Positions 42,940 to 52,016 are shown, counted from the first letter of the stretch. The stretch: 64,000 bases of DNA from Pedobacter borealis DSM 19626 (GCF_000708285.2 NZ_JAUG01000007.1:1-64000), one strand, 5' to 3'. Made by a program: numbers and translations. The notes: a model not told the origin generated them from the sequence alone.

Positions 42940-43446
42940 TTATAAAATTCCTTTTTCTTTCATGAACTGTTTCTCATTGTCAAGGATGTTATCATCATCG
43001 ATCTGACGAACCTTAACTTTAAGAATTTCCAGCTCATCCATCATATCTACAAAGTTTTGGAATGTAGAACCTGATGTTGGTTTTACCAGTACAACAAAGT
43101 CTCCAGCAACGCCTGAGGCATCAGCTGCTTTTCTATTTTTAACAATAGCATCTTCGATTTGTGAACCAGATTCTATAGTTGGTGCGCTTTCGCCAGCTAC
43201 TCCCATGTACCATGCTACCTTATTGCTTTTACCCAACAAAATAGTCATTGTTTTACTTGCTTTCAGCTCCAATCTGTTCTCAGGTAACTTTTCGTTTTTA
43301 TCTGGCTTTGCAATATCCATCGCTTGCGGCGTAGAGATTACTGTTGTTAAGATAAAGAATGTTACCAAAAGAAACATTAGATCCACCATCGGAGTCATAT
43401 CAACCCTTGGGGTGGCTTTCTTCCCGCCTGTGTTTAATTCTGCCAT
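42940..43446 (-). CDS. exbD: biopolymer transport protein ExbD, copy 2
   Basis: 168 aa. A helix with the essential Asp (RVDMTPMVDLMFLLVTFFILTT) and a periplasmic domain. The product is longer than E. coli ExbD (141 aa). It lies 3 nt from the first exbD, indicating translational coupling. Confidence 0.93.
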   Translation of the reverse strand: MAELNTGGKKATPRVDMTPMVDLMFLLVTFFILTTVISTPQAMDIAKPDKNEKLPENRLELKASKTMTILLGKSNKVAWYMGVAGESAPTIESGSQIEDAIVKNRKAADASGVAGDFVVLVKPTSGSTFQNFVDMMDELEILKVKVRQIDDDNILDNEKQFMKEKGIL

Positions 43447-43449
43447 TTC

Positions 43450-44064
43450 TTATTTCTTTTTAGCTTCAGAGTTGGTAACCAATAAAAACTTGTTTACACT
43501 TTGTTTCTGAAGTACATCAATAATCTTTTTAACTACCGGATATTCTTCTTTTGCATCACCTTTAATACTGATACGCATATCCTGATTATTAATCTCTTTA
43601 GTTGCTTTACGGGCATTTAATACCCATGCATTTAACTGATTGTCAGTGGAATCTGAAGGTATACCAGTTTGTATCCCTGGTTTCATACGATCAGCCCCAT
43701 TCAAGGCAATAAGAGATTTTAAACTCTGGATCGGAACGCCGAAACTTCCTATCGCTGAAAAGCGTTGTATTTCTACTGGAGTGAACGATATTTTGTACTG
43801 TTCGCCCATTAGCGCTAATGTTTTCGCTCTTACTTTGACCCCTGCTACTTCGAAGAAAACTTTACCCTGCCCAATGGTTAATATCGCATTGTTTTCTACC
43901 GGTACCTTAAACTCATATGTAGATGAAGGTGTAGAAACGGCTAGTGGTTCTGGTTGCCTTGCTGTAGCAGTTAAGATGAAGAAAGTAAGTAACAATGATG
44001 CCACATCACACATGGCGGTCATATCTGTTACTGTACTTGTTCTTTTAACTTTAATTCTAGGCAT
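43450..44064 (-). CDS. exbD: biopolymer transport protein ExbD, copy 1
   Basis: 204 aa, longer than the standard 140-aa protein because of a bigger periplasmic part. The helix STVTDMTAMCDVASLLLTFFILTATA carries the Asp of the proton path. Two different ExbD proteins with one ExbB are usual in Bacteroidota, and the two may form heterodimers. Confidence 0.93.
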   Translation of the reverse strand: MPRIKVKRTSTVTDMTAMCDVASLLLTFFILTATARQPEPLAVSTPSSTYEFKVPVENNAILTIGQGKVFFEVAGVKVRAKTLALMGEQYKISFTPVEIQRFSAIGSFGVPIQSLKSLIALNGADRMKPGIQTGIPSDSTDNQLNAWVLNARKATKEINNQDMRISIKGDAKEEYPVVKKIIDVLQKQSVNKFLLVTNSEAKKK

Positions 44065-44142
44065 AATATTTTTTACTAGTTTTAATAATGATGATCTTTT
44101 TTCCGGTTTTCCATAAAGCCGGTAAAAATTTTTTCAAAATTC

Positions 44143-44973
44143 TTATTTATGCGAACTAGCGTATGTTTGAACGATGCTGAAACCAGCCTCATCGATAGCG
44201 TAAGTTAACTTGTCGATTTTAGAAGTTAATACGTTATACATGATAATTGCCACAGTAGAAACCAAGATACCTGTTGCAGTATTGATCAATGCCTCAGAGA
44301 TACCTACCGCTAATGCTGACTGATCTGGTGCACCAGAGTTTGCTAAACCGGCGAATGCACGGATCATACCTGTTACTGTACCCAATAAACCTACTAATGT
44401 ACCAATTGATACCAAAGTTGCAATTACAGTTAAGTTTTGCTCTAACATTGGCATCTCTAAAGCTGTAGCTTCTTCAACCTCTTTTTGGATTGCAACGATT
44501 GATTGCTCAACATCCATATTGGTATCTGCTTCAACTTCACTGTATTTTTTCAAGCCAGATTTAATTACGTTAGCAACTGAACCTTCTTGTTTATCACACT
44601 CAGCTTTTGCTGCTTCGATGTTACCTGCGCTTAATAAACCTTGTACTTTGCGAATGAAAGTGTCTAAGCTAGATTTTCCACTTGCTTTACCAATAACGAT
44701 GAAACGTTCGATAGAGAATACAATTACTACTAATAGTAATCCAACTAAGATCGCTACGATAGGACCTCCTTTGTAAGCTGTTCCAAGATAGTTACCAGCT
44801 AATGGTAATTTTTCTCTGTCACCATCGATAAAGTTACTTCCTTCTCCGAATACGAATCTCCAAACACAGAATCCAATGATAATACAAATTGGAATAACGA
44901 ATGTTGCAAATACATTTGAAGCACTAGAAGAGCTCTCTTTTTTAACAGTTGTTGGTTTTGGTGCGTTTGCCAT
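44143..44973 (-). CDS. exbB: MotA/TolQ/ExbB proton channel family protein
   Basis: 276 aa. Three family helices plus an additional N-terminal one: FATFVIPICIIIGFCVWRFVF, then GPIVAILVGLLLVVIVFSIERFIVIGKASG, LTVIATLVSIGTLVGLLGTVTGMIRAFAGLANSGAPDQSALAVGISEALINTATGILVSTVAIIMYN. It forms the pentameric channel of the Ton motor. First gene of the operon. The 298-nt spacer upstream holds the pckA terminator and A/T-rich promoter DNA. Confidence 0.95.
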   Translation of the reverse strand: MANAPKPTTVKKESSSSASNVFATFVIPICIIIGFCVWRFVFGEGSNFIDGDREKLPLAGNYLGTAYKGGPIVAILVGLLLVVIVFSIERFIVIGKASGKSSLDTFIRKVQGLLSAGNIEAAKAECDKQEGSVANVIKSGLKKYSEVEADTNMDVEQSIVAIQKEVEEATALEMPMLEQNLTVIATLVSIGTLVGLLGTVTGMIRAFAGLANSGAPDQSALAVGISEALINTATGILVSTVAIIMYNVLTSKIDKLTYAIDEAGFSIVQTYASSHK

Positions 44974-45178
44974 TTTTTTTGAAATTTTAGTTTTAGTTCT
45001 TGTTTTTAATTTTTAGCTGTTTTTTTCTTTTGTACTACACTCAACGTTTCATATCCGAAATTGTTGCGAAAAACAAATTTATAAATTGATTTTAAATTAC
45101 AAATTAATAAATCAATAAGCAATTAAATCGTTACTTAGAATTTAGTTTCGGTAAATCACCAAGGGTGTATAACAAAAA

Positions 45179-45200
45179 AATTGCCCCAGCCGAGGCAATT
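45179..45200 (-). terminator. intrinsic terminator downstream of pckA
   Basis: AATTGCC and GGCAATT form a stem around CCAGCCGA, followed on the minus strand by TTTTTTTG. It lies 71 nt after the pckA stop. Confidence 0.75.
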
Positions 45201-45271
45201 CTTTCACAATAAAAACTAAAAAAAAATCGAATTGCAAATTTTTCGCTCAAAAAATGCATTTTAAAGTGCAT

Positions 45272-46867
45272 TTAACATAATTTTAACGCTTCGTGTCTGC
45301 TTTTTGGTACTTTTGTCAGTTCGAACTGCTTGAAATTCTCTTTAAAGGCATCCGACAGTTCGTAGGCTTTCAAAAAGTATTCTTCCTGATTGCTCCATGT
45401 TTTAGAGGGGTCTAAAATTTCGTCCGGCACCCCAGGACAATTTAACGGCATCATCAATTTAAATACATGATGTTGCTTATATTTATTATGATCTAAGTCT
45501 CCATTTAACGCTGCCGTAATCATCGCTCTGGTATAACTTAATTTCATCCTTTTACCTACGCCGTAAGCTCCACCGCTCCAACCCGTATTTACTAACCATA
45601 CGTTTACCTGGTGTTTTTCCATCTTCTCGCCCAATAGTGCGGCATATCTAGATGGGTGCAATGGTAAGAAGGCTTTACCAAAGCAAGCCGAAAACGTTAA
45701 CTGAGGTTCTGTCACCCCTGTTTCTGTTCCTGCAACCTTGGCTGTATATCCGCTCATAAAGTGGAACATGGCCTGTTCTACATTCAATTTTGAAATTGGA
45801 GGCAATACGCCAAACGCATCTGCAGTTAAGAAAAAGATATTTTTCGGAACAGCCGCTATTGATGGTAAAATCGCATTGTCAATATAATCTATTGGATAAG
45901 CCACGCGGGTATTTTCCGTTTTACAGATATTGCTATAATCAACCTCCTTTGTACCTGGAAAAAAATTAACATTCTCTAGCAAGGAGCCAAATTTGATCGC
46001 CTTAAAGATCTGAGGCTCTTTTTCTTCGGTTAAATCAACACATTTTGCATAGCAACCGCCTTCGAAGTTAAATATAGAAGCTTTACCCCAACCATGTTCA
46101 TCATCACCTATCAATCCTCTTTCGGGATCGGCAGACAAGGTGGTTTTTCCCGTCCCTGACAAGCCGAAGAATATAGCGGTATCGCCATTTTTACCCACAT
46201 TGGCCGAACAGTGCATGGATAGCGTGTTCTTATATACTGGCAGGATAAAGTTTAAAACAGAAAAAATTCCTTTTTTAATTTCGCCGGTATAGCCAGTTCC
46301 CCCGATCAAAATCATTTTCCTGGTAAAGTTGATGATGGAGAAGTTTTCCTGTCTGGTTCCGTCAATAGCCGGATCGGCCAAAAAACCTGGCGCAGCAATG
46401 ATGGTCCACTCTGGCGTGGTCCCCAAACGATCCTCTTCAGGGCGGATAAACAAATGATGAGCAAAAAGATTCTGATAAGCAGTTTCTGTAATTACCCGAA
46501 TGGATATATCGTAATCCGGGTTGGCACAGGCTGAAGAATCGCGGACATAAATTTTCTTATCTTCAAGGTAATTTGTTAGCTTATAAAACAGCTGATCGAA
46601 TTTCTCCGGAGAAATTTTAATGTTTACATCGCCCCACCAAACCTGATCTTCGGTTACTTCGTCGCATACAATAAAACGGTCTTTAGGAGAACGTCCGGTA
46701 AACTTTCCGGTATCAACCGCCAGCGCTCCTGAAGCAGCCAGCGTACCTTCTTTATTTAATAAGGCATCATCAATTAATTCCGTTGGAGATAATTGGTACT
46801 TTACAGCAATGTTTCCACCTAGATTTAAATAGCTTAAATCTGGCGTTTGCAGTTTCTTTTTGCTCAT
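45272..46867 (-). CDS. pckA: phosphoenolpyruvate carboxykinase (ATP)
   Basis: 531 aa. The P-loop GLSGTGKTTLSADP, the PEPCK motif GDDEHGWGKASIFNFEGGCYAKC, ALAVDTGKFTGRSPKDRF, and WLVNTGWSGGAYGVGKRMKL are present. It converts oxaloacetate and ATP into PEP and CO2 for gluconeogenesis. It appears to be monocistronic, with a -7 box TACCTTTG 23 nt upstream of the ATG. Confidence 0.98.
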   Translation of the reverse strand: MSKKKLQTPDLSYLNLGGNIAVKYQLSPTELIDDALLNKEGTLAASGALAVDTGKFTGRSPKDRFIVCDEVTEDQVWWGDVNIKISPEKFDQLFYKLTNYLEDKKIYVRDSSACANPDYDISIRVITETAYQNLFAHHLFIRPEEDRLGTTPEWTIIAAPGFLADPAIDGTRQENFSIINFTRKMILIGGTGYTGEIKKGIFSVLNFILPVYKNTLSMHCSANVGKNGDTAIFFGLSGTGKTTLSADPERGLIGDDEHGWGKASIFNFEGGCYAKCVDLTEEKEPQIFKAIKFGSLLENVNFFPGTKEVDYSNICKTENTRVAYPIDYIDNAILPSIAAVPKNIFFLTADAFGVLPPISKLNVEQAMFHFMSGYTAKVAGTETGVTEPQLTFSACFGKAFLPLHPSRYAALLGEKMEKHQVNVWLVNTGWSGGAYGVGKRMKLSYTRAMITAALNGDLDHNKYKQHHVFKLMMPLNCPGVPDEILDPSKTWSNQEEYFLKAYELSDAFKENFKQFELTKVPKSRHEALKLC

Positions 46868-46889
46868 AACAATAAGTTAGTTAGTACAG

Positions 46890-46897
46890 CAAAGGTA
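46890..46897 (-). promoter_or_regulatory. Bacteroidota -7 box (TACCTTTG) of pckA
   Basis: Exact TAnnTTTG on the minus strand, with TTTTTG about 15-17 nt further upstream as a possible -33 element. The inferred transcription start leaves a short leader of about 15 nt. Confidence 0.55.
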
Positions 46898-46924
46898 AAT
46901 ACTTATCTTCCACAAAAACTAGTT

Positions 46925-47135
46925 TTGAAGCGTAATTTTTTACATATTGTAGCAAATACACTATTATGTAAACATTTTATTTACAGATATTTACATTCAT
47001 TTTTACAAGGTAAAAAAAATTAAAAAATTACACTAAGTACAATCTGTTAAATGGTTTTAGCTGGTTTAAACTTTTAATAGGTAAGGTTTTGAAAATCAAT
47101 GATGTATTGTTAAATGATTAAATATTGATACCCCG
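46925..47135. other. A/T-rich spacer upstream of the MITE, no gene seen
   Basis: Between the pckA promoter and the repeat cluster the DNA is A/T-rich and has no credible open frame, RNA or repeat. Confidence 0.4.
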
Positions 47136-47142
47136 CCAGAGG

Positions 47143-47425
47143 AGCTATCGTGCGGACACATCTTTTTAATCTAATTTGTTTTTAGTTCCTTATGCCTAAG
47201 GCGATCGTCATGCTGTCCCGAATGTTCGGGATCAGCATCTTTACTGCTATTAACTGGCCTTGATCCCTTAAGAAGGCACAAATGTCTTTTCTTTTGTGCA
47301 ACTGTTTTTTTGATTTCTCCGCCACTTGGGATTGACGGCGATCTTCTGTAAAACCTTTGCTTTATTAAAGTTGGTTAGCAAAACGCATAAAAACCCAAAC
47401 CAAAAGATGTGTCCACACGATAGCT
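47143..47425. mobile_element. 283-bp MITE with 24-bp inverted ends and 7-bp target duplication
   Basis: Ends AGCTATCGTGCGGACACATC followed by TTTT (from 47143) and AAAAGATGTGTCCACACGAT followed by AGCT (ending 47425) are inverted copies with one mismatch. Both sides are bordered by CCAGAGG (47136-47142 and 47426-47432), a perfect 7-bp direct repeat that looks like a target-site duplication. The target is itself part of another dispersed repeat (CCCCGCCAGAGGAGGGG). The interior contains a partial CGTCATGCTG repeat and no transposase; an open frame of 88 codons on the minus strand has low-complexity content and is not convincing. Confidence 0.8.
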
Positions 47426-47432
47426 CCAGAGG

Positions 47433-47740
47433 AGGGGAATTAGACGCTGGAAAGGTAACCCACTTAAATAGTACCACAACCCGAATTTGACTAAACCTGA
47501 TAAAAGCGGCAGCTCCCGATCTCACCAACAACAAAACTGCACTACCATCGGGACTAAAGCGGTTAGCAGGGCTGTGGTAGCGGGAGTATTGCTACAGTAT
47601 CTTTTCCAATAAAGCCAACGGTTGTATACCTTTAATTATAGGAAAAATCTGAGTGGGAGAAATGCCATAGTGGATTTTAACCACCCCGCCCTCCGGGCAC
47701 CCCTCCAAAGGAGGGGAATAATGCGGCTATTTCATCTGTG
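47433..47740. repeat. older repeat cluster (AGGAGGGGAAT, CGGCAGCTCCCGAT types)
   Basis: After the MITE come the rest of its disrupted target repeat, a segment with imperfectly inverted CTCCCGAT, CCATCGGGACT and GTAGCGGGAG words, and a second CACCCCTCCAAAGGAGGGGAAT-type repeat at about 47697-47720. It is non-coding as far as can be seen. It separates pckA from the thr leader. Confidence 0.55.
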
Positions 47741-47782
47741 TAAACGTTTTAATAGAAATTTCGAAATAAAAATTAAAAAACA

Positions 47783-47815
47783 TTTGCATTTTAAAAAAAT
47801 AATCTCCTACTTTAC
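47783..47815 (+). promoter_or_regulatory. probable promoter of the thr leader
   Basis: TTTG (47783-47786), a 21-nt spacer and TACTTTAC (47808-47815) resemble the Bacteroidota TTTG/TAnnTTTG promoter. Transcription would start near 47822, about 19 nt before the leader peptide ATG. Confidence 0.5.
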
Positions 47816-47840
47816 GGTGTACAAAGTACACAAAGACAAG

Positions 47841-47906
47841 ATGAATTTTAACACTTCGATTATTACAACGATTATTATTACCACCGGTATAAACCAGCGG
47901 GGCTAA
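47841..47906 (+). CDS. thr operon leader peptide
   Basis: 21 codons: MNFNTSIITTIIITTGINQR plus Gly, then TAA. Five Thr and six Ile, with paired ACA-ACG and ACC-ACC codons, resemble the E. coli thr leader peptide in both composition and the ITTG ending. It lies 34 nt before an intrinsic terminator and 157 nt before thrA, the first gene of a threonine operon. Stalling of ribosomes at Thr or Ile codons would be expected to favour an antiterminator. No ribosome-binding site beyond an A-rich AAAGACAAG is seen. This is a small gene that automatic annotation would miss. Confidence 0.8.
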   Translation: MNFNTSIITTIIITTGINQRG

Positions 47907-47974
47907 TTTGTTGTAAATTGAAAAAACATAAAACACAGAAAGCGTCCCGATGAAAATCGGGACGCTTTTTTTTT
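47898..47974 (+). promoter_or_regulatory. transcription attenuator of the thr operon
   Basis: The terminator is an 11-bp perfect stem, AGCGTCCCGAT-GAAA-ATCGGGACGCT (47941-47966), followed by a run of T to 47974. The end of the leader frame, CGGGGC (47898-47903), can pair with GTCCCG (47944-47949) of the terminator's left arm, so a stalled ribosome could leave an antiterminator available. The pairing was found by eye; alternative structures have not been computed. Confidence 0.7.
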
Positions 47975-48063
47975 AACCCATGCTGAATGAAACCTGCACA
48001 AGCAACAATACAAACGATGAAATAATTTGCTCAGCATCAAACAGTTAAAACCAATATAAACTA

Positions 48064-50517
48064 ATGAAAGTACTCAAATTCGGCGGCACATCCGTAGGTT
48101 CGGCCGAGAACATTAAAACCCTCTTACGCCTGGTTGGCGAAGAAAAACAGAAGAACAGCCCGGTAGTTGTATTATCGGCAATGAGTGGTGTAACCAATTT
48201 ACTTACCGATATGGCCGAAATGGCCGAGCGTGGAGAAGATTACGACGCCCATTTAAAAGAAATCGAAGCAAAACACTTTGCTGTAATCCGCTCGCTTTTA
48301 CCTGCGGCTGCACAAAACCCTGTGTTTACACGTTTAAAGATCTTTTTTAACGAATTGGAAGATCTGTTACAGGCTGTGGCCAATCTGCGCGAACTGAGCT
48401 TGCAGACCAAAGATCAGATTTTAAGTTACGGCGAACGCTGCTCTACTTTTATGATCAGCCACATTGCTTCTCAAAATTTTGGCGATACGCTTTATGTTAA
48501 CGGTTCTGACCTGATTAAAACCGACAGCAACTTCGGTCAAGCGAAAGTAGATACCGAATTGACTGAAATGCTGATCAACAATTTTTACCAGGAAAATAAA
48601 GGCAAAGTACTTTTTGTTACTGGGTTTATAGCAAGCAATGCAGCAGGCAGGGTAACAACTTTAGGCCGTGGTGGCTCTGATTATACCGCAGCAGTATGGG
48701 GTGCAGCTTTAAATGCCGAAGAAATAGAGATATGGACGGACGTAAACGGTATGATGACTGCTGACCCACGCATTGTGAAAAAGGCTTTCTCGTTACCGGA
48801 GTTAAGCTACACCGAAGCCATGGAACTGAGTTATTTTGGGGCGAAAGTGATCTATCCACCAACAATGATCCCTGCTTTTATGAAAAAGATTCCGATTGTG
48901 ATCAAAAACACTTTCGAACCTGATTTCGCAGGAACTTATATCAAAAGCGATGTTAAAGCATCGAGTTTACCCATAAAAGGAATTTCCTCTATCGATCATA
49001 TCAGCATTATTAACCTAACTGGTAGTGGTATGGTGGGCAAGGCAGGTTTTAGCGGACGATTATTCTCGCTGCTTTCGCGCGAACAGATCAATGTAGTATT
49101 GATTACCCAGTCTTCATCAGAACATAGCATTACCTTCGCTGTTAAACCAACAGATGCTTCACAGGCGATCTCTTTAATCAAAAAAGAGTTTGAACTGGAG
49201 TTAGATGCTAAAAAACTAGAGCTGCCAGAAGTTGAAAATAACCTTTCAGTTTTGGCCATTGTTGGCGAAAATATGAAACGTACACCAGGTATGAGCGGAC
49301 GTTTGTTCAGCGCTTTAGGCCGCAACGGTATCAATGTAAGGGCTATTGCTCAGGGATCTTCAGAATACAACATTTCGGTAATCATCAGCAAAGACGATTT
49401 ATCGAAAGCAGTAAATGCAGTGCACGACGCTTTCTTTACCGACCTGAAAAGAACACTGAATGTTTTCTGCCTGGGCACAGGAAACATTGGCAAAACCATG
49501 TTTAACCAACTGAAAGAACAGATGCCTTTCTTAGCGGCGAATAACGATCTACAGGTTAAGATAACGGGTATCAGCAATACACGCAAAATGATTTTCAATA
49601 CTGACGGTCTGTCTTTAGAAAATTGGGAGACAGAACTGAATACAAATGGTGAACAGGCAGATTTAGCGGGTTTTGTTGCCAAAATGAAAGCGCTAAACTT
49701 ACCAAACTGCGTTTTTGTAGATAACACCGCTGCAGAATCGCCAATAGAATTTTATCAGGGCATATTCGAAAGCAGCATTTCGGTAGTAACCTGCAATAAA
49801 AAAGGAAATTCGGCAGATTTTGCCCAGTATAAATCATTTAAAGATACCGCCCGCAAATTTGGTGTAGATTTTTATTATGAAACCAATGTTGGTGCAGGCC
49901 TGCCAATCATCCGTACACTGCGCGAGCTGATGATGAGCGGTGATAAGGTAGCGCGGATTGAAGCGATTTTATCAGGAACCATTTCTTACATCTTCAATAA
50001 TTTTAAAGGTGATGCCGGTTTTTACGAAACTGTAAAGGAAGCGCAAGAACTGGGTTATACTGAACCAGATCCTCGCGACGACTTAAATGGAAAAGATTTT
50101 ATGCGTAAAATGCTGATCCTAGCCCGTGATGCTGGTTATCCATTAGAAGCCAGTGATGTAAAAATCGACAACATTTTGCCAGAAGCATGCTTAAATGCTA
50201 CATCGGTTGAAGATTTCTATTCTGAATTACAGGCGAATGCAGCTTACTTCGAAAATTTAAAAAATACCGCAGCCAACGATGGAAAAGTTTTGCGTTACAT
50301 CGGTAAGCTTGAAAATGGAAATGTAGAAATCAGCCTGCAAATGGTTGACGACAGTCATCCTTTTTATATGCTATCGGGAAGTGATAATATTATCTCTTTT
50401 ACAACCGATCGTTACAAAACCCGCCCGTTGGTAGTAAAAGGCCCTGGTGCAGGTGCAGAAGTTACCGCTGCCGGAGTTTTTGCGGATATCATTAACGTAG
50501 GTACTTTAAATAAGTAG
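48064..50517 (+). CDS. thrA: bifunctional aspartate kinase / homoserine dehydrogenase I
   Basis: 817 aa. The kinase begins MKVLKFGGTSVGSAENI and includes LGRGGSDYTAAVWGAALNAEEIEIWTDVNG; regulatory ACT-like repeats lie at about 315-460 (ISIINLTGSGMVGKAGFSGRLFSLL; VAIVGENMKRTPGMSGRLFSAL-like). The dehydrogenase follows from about 465 (NVFCLGTGNIGKTMFNQL; YYETNVGAGLPIIRTLRELMMSGDKV). It catalyses the first and third steps of threonine/methionine synthesis, and ThrA enzymes of this type are inhibited by threonine. First structural gene behind the leader attenuator. Confidence 0.97.
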   Translation: MKVLKFGGTSVGSAENIKTLLRLVGEEKQKNSPVVVLSAMSGVTNLLTDMAEMAERGEDYDAHLKEIEAKHFAVIRSLLPAAAQNPVFTRLKIFFNELEDLLQAVANLRELSLQTKDQILSYGERCSTFMISHIASQNFGDTLYVNGSDLIKTDSNFGQAKVDTELTEMLINNFYQENKGKVLFVTGFIASNAAGRVTTLGRGGSDYTAAVWGAALNAEEIEIWTDVNGMMTADPRIVKKAFSLPELSYTEAMELSYFGAKVIYPPTMIPAFMKKIPIVIKNTFEPDFAGTYIKSDVKASSLPIKGISSIDHISIINLTGSGMVGKAGFSGRLFSLLSREQINVVLITQSSSEHSITFAVKPTDASQAISLIKKEFELELDAKKLELPEVENNLSVLAIVGENMKRTPGMSGRLFSALGRNGINVRAIAQGSSEYNISVIISKDDLSKAVNAVHDAFFTDLKRTLNVFCLGTGNIGKTMFNQLKEQMPFLAANNDLQVKITGISNTRKMIFNTDGLSLENWETELNTNGEQADLAGFVAKMKALNLPNCVFVDNTAAESPIEFYQGIFESSISVVTCNKKGNSADFAQYKSFKDTARKFGVDFYYETNVGAGLPIIRTLRELMMSGDKVARIEAILSGTISYIFNNFKGDAGFYETVKEAQELGYTEPDPRDDLNGKDFMRKMLILARDAGYPLEASDVKIDNILPEACLNATSVEDFYSELQANAAYFENLKNTAANDGKVLRYIGKLENGNVEISLQMVDDSHPFYMLSGSDNIISFTTDRYKTRPLVVKGPGAGAEVTAAGVFADIINVGTLNK

Positions 50518-50521
50518 CAAG

Positions 50522-50980
50522 ATGAATTCGGTTTTAGACAAAAAGAACGAGATCCTTCAGCTGGTTAATCAGGCGATGATCGATTTCAAAAATATTCCGG
50601 ATGAGGCCTGGAATAATAAACCGCAGCTTTTAAAATGGTCTAAAAAGGAACTGTTGGGGCATTTGGTAGATAGTGCAGTTAATAACATCCGTCGTTTGGT
50701 TGTTGGACAATACGAACAAGGGGTTAAAATTATTTATCATCAGGATGAATGGGTAAACTACCAAAACTACCAGGGGGCAGCCATTGCGGAAGTTATAATG
50801 CTTTGGAAGTTATTAAACTATCAGATTAGCCGGGTAATTGAAAATATTCCAGAGGAAAAGCTTCAAAATACCTGCGACACAGGAAAAGGGAAAATAGAAA
50901 TGCACACCCTTTCTTTTTTTATCGATGATTACTTAGTGCATTTGAAATATCATTTAAACCAAATAACGCTTAACAAATAG
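50522..50980 (+). CDS. DinB-like four-helix protein within the thr operon
   Basis: 152 aa. WSKKELLGHLVDSAVNNIRRLVVGQ and the C-terminal FFIDDYLVHLKYHLNQI provide His residues (about 47, 142 and 146) in the pattern of the DinB/YfiT metal-binding four-helix bundle. It starts 4 nt after the thrA stop and ends 15 nt before thrB, so it is transcribed with the threonine genes. Such proteins serve as thiol-dependent transferases or have no known role; a direct function in threonine synthesis is not indicated. Confidence 0.8.
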   Translation: MNSVLDKKNEILQLVNQAMIDFKNIPDEAWNNKPQLLKWSKKELLGHLVDSAVNNIRRLVVGQYEQGVKIIYHQDEWVNYQNYQGAAIAEVIMLWKLLNYQISRVIENIPEEKLQNTCDTGKGKIEMHTLSFFIDDYLVHLKYHLNQITLNK

Positions 50981-50995
50981 CTAAGCCAATTAATA

Positions 50996-51928
50996 ATGAA
51001 AAATAGTATAAAAGTTTTCGCTCCGGCAACCGTTGCAAACGTAGTTTGTGGTTTCGATGTACTGGGTTTCGCTGTAAACGAACCTGGTGATGAAGTTGAA
51101 ATGCGATTTACCGATACAGCTGGTGTGGTGATCAAAAGAATTACTGGCGATGATGGCCGTTTGCCTCTAGATGCAGCGAAAAATACCGTAAGTGCCAGTG
51201 TTCAACATTATTTAAAGCATATAAACCGTTTAGATGTTGGTGTAGAAATTGAACTGCACAAGAAAATGCCTATTGGCAGTGGATTGGGCTCAAGCTCGGC
51301 CAGTACAGTAGCTGGTTTATTTGCCATTAACAAATTAATGGGCGACTTATTAACCACTAAAGAGCTGGTTCCTTTTGCCATGAAAGGCGAAGAACTTGCC
51401 TGCGGTTATGGCCATGCCGATAACGTTGCCCCTGCATTGTTGGGCGGCTTTGTACTGGTGAGAAGTTACGAACCGCTTGATGTGATTTCTTTACCTACGC
51501 CTGCCGGCATGTATGCGGCAATTGTTTATCCAGAGGTAGATGTACCAACCAAAGATGCACGCCAAATGATCCGCAGTAAAGTCGCATTAAAAGATGCGGT
51601 TACCCAGTGGGGAAATGTTGCAGGTTTAGTGAGTGGATTGTTCATGAATGATTTTGATTTAATTGGAAGGAGCATGAAAGACGTTCTGGTAGAACCAACA
51701 CGTTCGATCTTGATACCTGGTTTTGAAGAAATGAGAAAACTGGCGATGGAAAATGGGGCAATCGGCTTCGGAATTTCAGGTTCGGGTCCATCTGTTTTCG
51801 CATTGACTCAAGATGAAGAAACAGCTAGAAAAATAACAAAATCGCAACAGCAACATTTACATAAAATAAATATTAACAGCAAAGCTTTTGTATCTCCGGT
51901 TAACGCGGAAGGACCGAGAGTGATGTAA
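50996..51928 (+). CDS. thrB: homoserine kinase
   Basis: 310 aa of the GHMP kinase family. FAPATVANVVCGFDVLGFAV at the start, KKMPIGSGLGSSSASTVAGLFAINKL as the ATP loop, and AIGFGISGSGPSVFAL near the end are the three family motifs. Phosphorylates homoserine. Followed by a short ACCCTAAACC repeat before thrC. Confidence 0.97.
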   Translation: MKNSIKVFAPATVANVVCGFDVLGFAVNEPGDEVEMRFTDTAGVVIKRITGDDGRLPLDAAKNTVSASVQHYLKHINRLDVGVEIELHKKMPIGSGLGSSSASTVAGLFAINKLMGDLLTTKELVPFAMKGEELACGYGHADNVAPALLGGFVLVRSYEPLDVISLPTPAGMYAAIVYPEVDVPTKDARQMIRSKVALKDAVTQWGNVAGLVSGLFMNDFDLIGRSMKDVLVEPTRSILIPGFEEMRKLAMENGAIGFGISGSGPSVFALTQDEETARKITKSQQQHLHKININSKAFVSPVNAEGPRVM

Positions 51929-52016
51929 ATAAGGCCTAAGGTAGAAAGCGTAGGGCGTAGGGTTGTACTCGGCGCCATAACCCTAAACCTTACACCCCTA
52001 AACCCTATACCTCAAA

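Noticed and set aside
47268..47534. 88-codon open frame on the minus strand
   Set aside because: It spans the MITE end and the disrupted target repeat, has no start context and no recognisable domain; an artefact of repeat DNA.
47622..47840. N-terminal extension of the thr leader frame
   Set aside because: It runs through repeat DNA upstream of the likely promoter; the Thr/Ile-rich part alone, starting at 47841, makes sense.
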